Shown: positions 23,277 to 24,353 of the stretch, in pieces
Position numbering within the stretch: position 1 is the first letter of the stretch
How the letters are laid out: each line of letters starts with the position of its first letter
Source of the DNA: a virus
IMG/VR virus record: IMGVR_UViG_3300007519_000629
Location: 1-24,353 of that record
Direction: 5' to 3' (one strand)
DNA length: 24,353 bases
Made by a program: the position numbers and the translations under genes
The notes under the pieces: generated by a model
Databases searched by the model: none
Told to the model about the DNA's origin: nothing
The model's input: the letters and a program-made list of their open reading frames with translations, nothing else

Positions 23277-24323
23277 ATGGCCACTCAAGAGTTTGCGGCT
23301 AGCGTCCAAGGTGTGTGCATCCGAGTCACTCGACTGGACGCCGCAGGTAATCTGCTCAATGGAGCAGGAGACAGCTACACAACCTCGGCGTTCCTCCGTA
23401 CATCGTTCACCCCTGAATATGAAGAGGGCGACGAAATTATTGAAAAGCAAGCAAACGGCATTATATGCGTGTCATATAAAGCCCCTGATACGCTTAAGCG
23501 CATCACAATGGAGCTCGCAATCTGCGAGCCAGATACAGAACTTTCACAACTAATTTCAGGCGGTCTATTGCTCCGTAAGAACTTCGGATCATTTGCATCA
23601 CCTGACAATAAGTCAATCGGCTGGGCAGCACCATCAGTTGGAGATGATCCAACAGGTAACGGTGTGGCTCTAGAAGTTTGGTCATTTGCAATTGCAGATG
23701 GTCGCCGTGCAGCAGTACGCCCTTACTTCCACTGGGTATTCCCATATGTAAAGCTTCGTCAGTCAGGTGACCGTGTAATTGAAAACGGTATGCTTGCTAC
23801 AACATTCGAAGGTTACGGACTTGGAAATATTACATTCGGAGCAGGACTAGATGGTCGCTGGGAGTTCCCAATTGCCACCGAGCGTTCATACTCATATGCA
23901 CGAGCAGATTATGCTCCAGTCGGTCTAAAAGGCTTCTACCGCTGGTTTGACGAGTCCACTAAGACAGTCACAAACAAGGCAAAGACATCATCCGTTGCAA
24001 CCCTTACAACAGGTGCTGCACACGGTTTTGAAGTTGGTCAGAGCGTAACTGTTTCAAGCGTAGATGCCGATTTTAATGGAACATCTACAATTACAGCAGT
24101 ACCTACTCCAACAACATTCCGCTATGCAAAGACTGGTACAGATGTTACATCTGCAGCAGTAAGCCCAGCGGGTGCAGTTCTTCGTAATCGTGGATACCTA
24201 ACAGTTTCAGATTTTGCCTCACAAGGTTCAACATCTGTTTACAATGTTCCAGGTAACAGCGAGTACAACCCAGAAAGCCCAATAGACTTCATTATCGCGT
24301 CAACTGAGGATGCAACAGCTTAA
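23277..24323 (+). CDS. Putative major tail tube protein with an inserted beta-sandwich domain
   Basis: This 348-residue protein starts with a pattern I associate with actinophage major tail proteins: C-I-R-V-T-R-L-D-A-A-G (about 14-24), then F-T-P-E-Y-E-E-G-D-E-I (about 44-54), N-G-I-I-C-V, and A-I-C-E-P-D-T-E-L (about 82-90). Residues about 230-300 look like a separate unit: T-N-K-A-K-T-S-S-V-A-T-L-T-T, then A-A-H-G-F-x-V-G-Q-S-V-T-V, F-N-G-T-S-T-I-T-A-V and F-R-Y-A-K-T-G. This is a small beta domain that occurs in many phage tail and fibre proteins and would project from the tube. The final 45 residues return to the parent fold. AAGGAG at 23260-23265 serves ATG 23277, and the gap to the previous gene is only 29 bases. 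The position after head genes fits a tail tube. Confidence 0.7.
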   Translation: MATQEFAASVQGVCIRVTRLDAAGNLLNGAGDSYTTSAFLRTSFTPEYEEGDEIIEKQANGIICVSYKAPDTLKRITMELAICEPDTELSQLISGGLLLRKNFGSFASPDNKSIGWAAPSVGDDPTGNGVALEVWSFAIADGRRAAVRPYFHWVFPYVKLRQSGDRVIENGMLATTFEGYGLGNITFGAGLDGRWEFPIATERSYSYARADYAPVGLKGFYRWFDESTKTVTNKAKTSSVATLTTGAAHGFEVGQSVTVSSVDADFNGTSTITAVPTPTTFRYAKTGTDVTSAAVSPAGAVLRNRGYLTVSDFASQGSTSVYNVPGNSEYNPESPIDFIIASTEDATA

Positions 24324-24328
24324 TTCGT

Positions 24329-24337
24329 AAGGAGAGG
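24329..24337 (+). promoter_or_regulatory. Ribosome binding site of the next gene
   Basis: AAGGAGAGG directly follows the stop of the tail-tube-like gene and precedes an ATG at the window edge by 13 bases, slightly longer than usual. Confidence 0.45.
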
Positions 24338-24350
24338 CGGGCATAAACCG

Positions 24351-24353
24351 ATG
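24351..24353 (+). CDS. Start codon of the next gene (cut by the window edge)
   Basis: Only the ATG is inside the window. It is supported by the purine-rich site upstream and the dense + strand packing. In this gene order a tail assembly protein or another tail gene would be expected, but nothing here shows it. Confidence 0.35.

Overview
The window is one arm of the virion-structure region of a tailed phage (or prophage). Every gene is on the + strand, most are packed with 1-14 base overlaps or very short gaps, and the order is portal, head maturation protease, major capsid protein, putative tail tube. Several proteins resemble families I associate with phages of Actinobacteria: the portal, the conserved domain behind the prohead protease, the capsid protein and the tail-tube-like protein. 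The DNA is A+T-rich (about 40% G+C by eye, not counted). Together this suggests a phage of a low-G+C actinobacterium, such as the freshwater acI (Nanopelagicales) group. The host is inference. No integrase, repressor, tRNA or CRISPR array was seen.

Layout. 1-31: tail of an upstream gene (terminase expected by position, not shown). 33-329: small DUF1360-like membrane protein. 368-2104: portal. 2104-2568: Dps-type ferritin. 2574-3761: 395-residue phage protein with a four-cysteine cluster. 3761-14380: a 3539-residue polyvalent protein with a DEDDh exonuclease, a UvrD/Fbh1-like helicase, an ArdC antirestriction module and a second C-terminal HExxH metallopeptidase. 14370-14614: two tiny acidic ORFs. 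14611-15327: cysteine-cluster protein. 15327-20054: a 1575-residue fusion with an HK97-type prohead protease in the middle. 20055-20221: the only long intergenic gap, with a structured leader. 20222-22300: major capsid protein with a very long acidic N-terminal region. 22366-23247: virion protein of unknown role. 23277-24323: putative tail tube. A further gene starts at the right edge.

Working together. Portal, capsid and protease build the head. The protease probably removes the N-terminal region of the capsid protein and cuts other head proteins. A short recurring motif around (S)-(M/L/V)-T-A-(A/S/G) in the portal, the polyvalent protein, the cysteine-cluster protein, the protease fusion and the capsid protein may mark the cut sites. 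The polyvalent protein lies among head genes and shares short motifs with the protease fusion and the 395-residue protein. This supports the idea that it is packed into the head and enters the cell with the DNA, where its nuclease, helicase and antirestriction modules would protect or process the genome.

Most worth checking: the polyvalent protein as an injected defence or processing machine; the recurring TA(A/G) motif as a maturation signal; a 19-bp imperfect inverted repeat that encloses the start of the gene after the capsid; and the capsid leader, in which the ribosome binding site is part of a stem.
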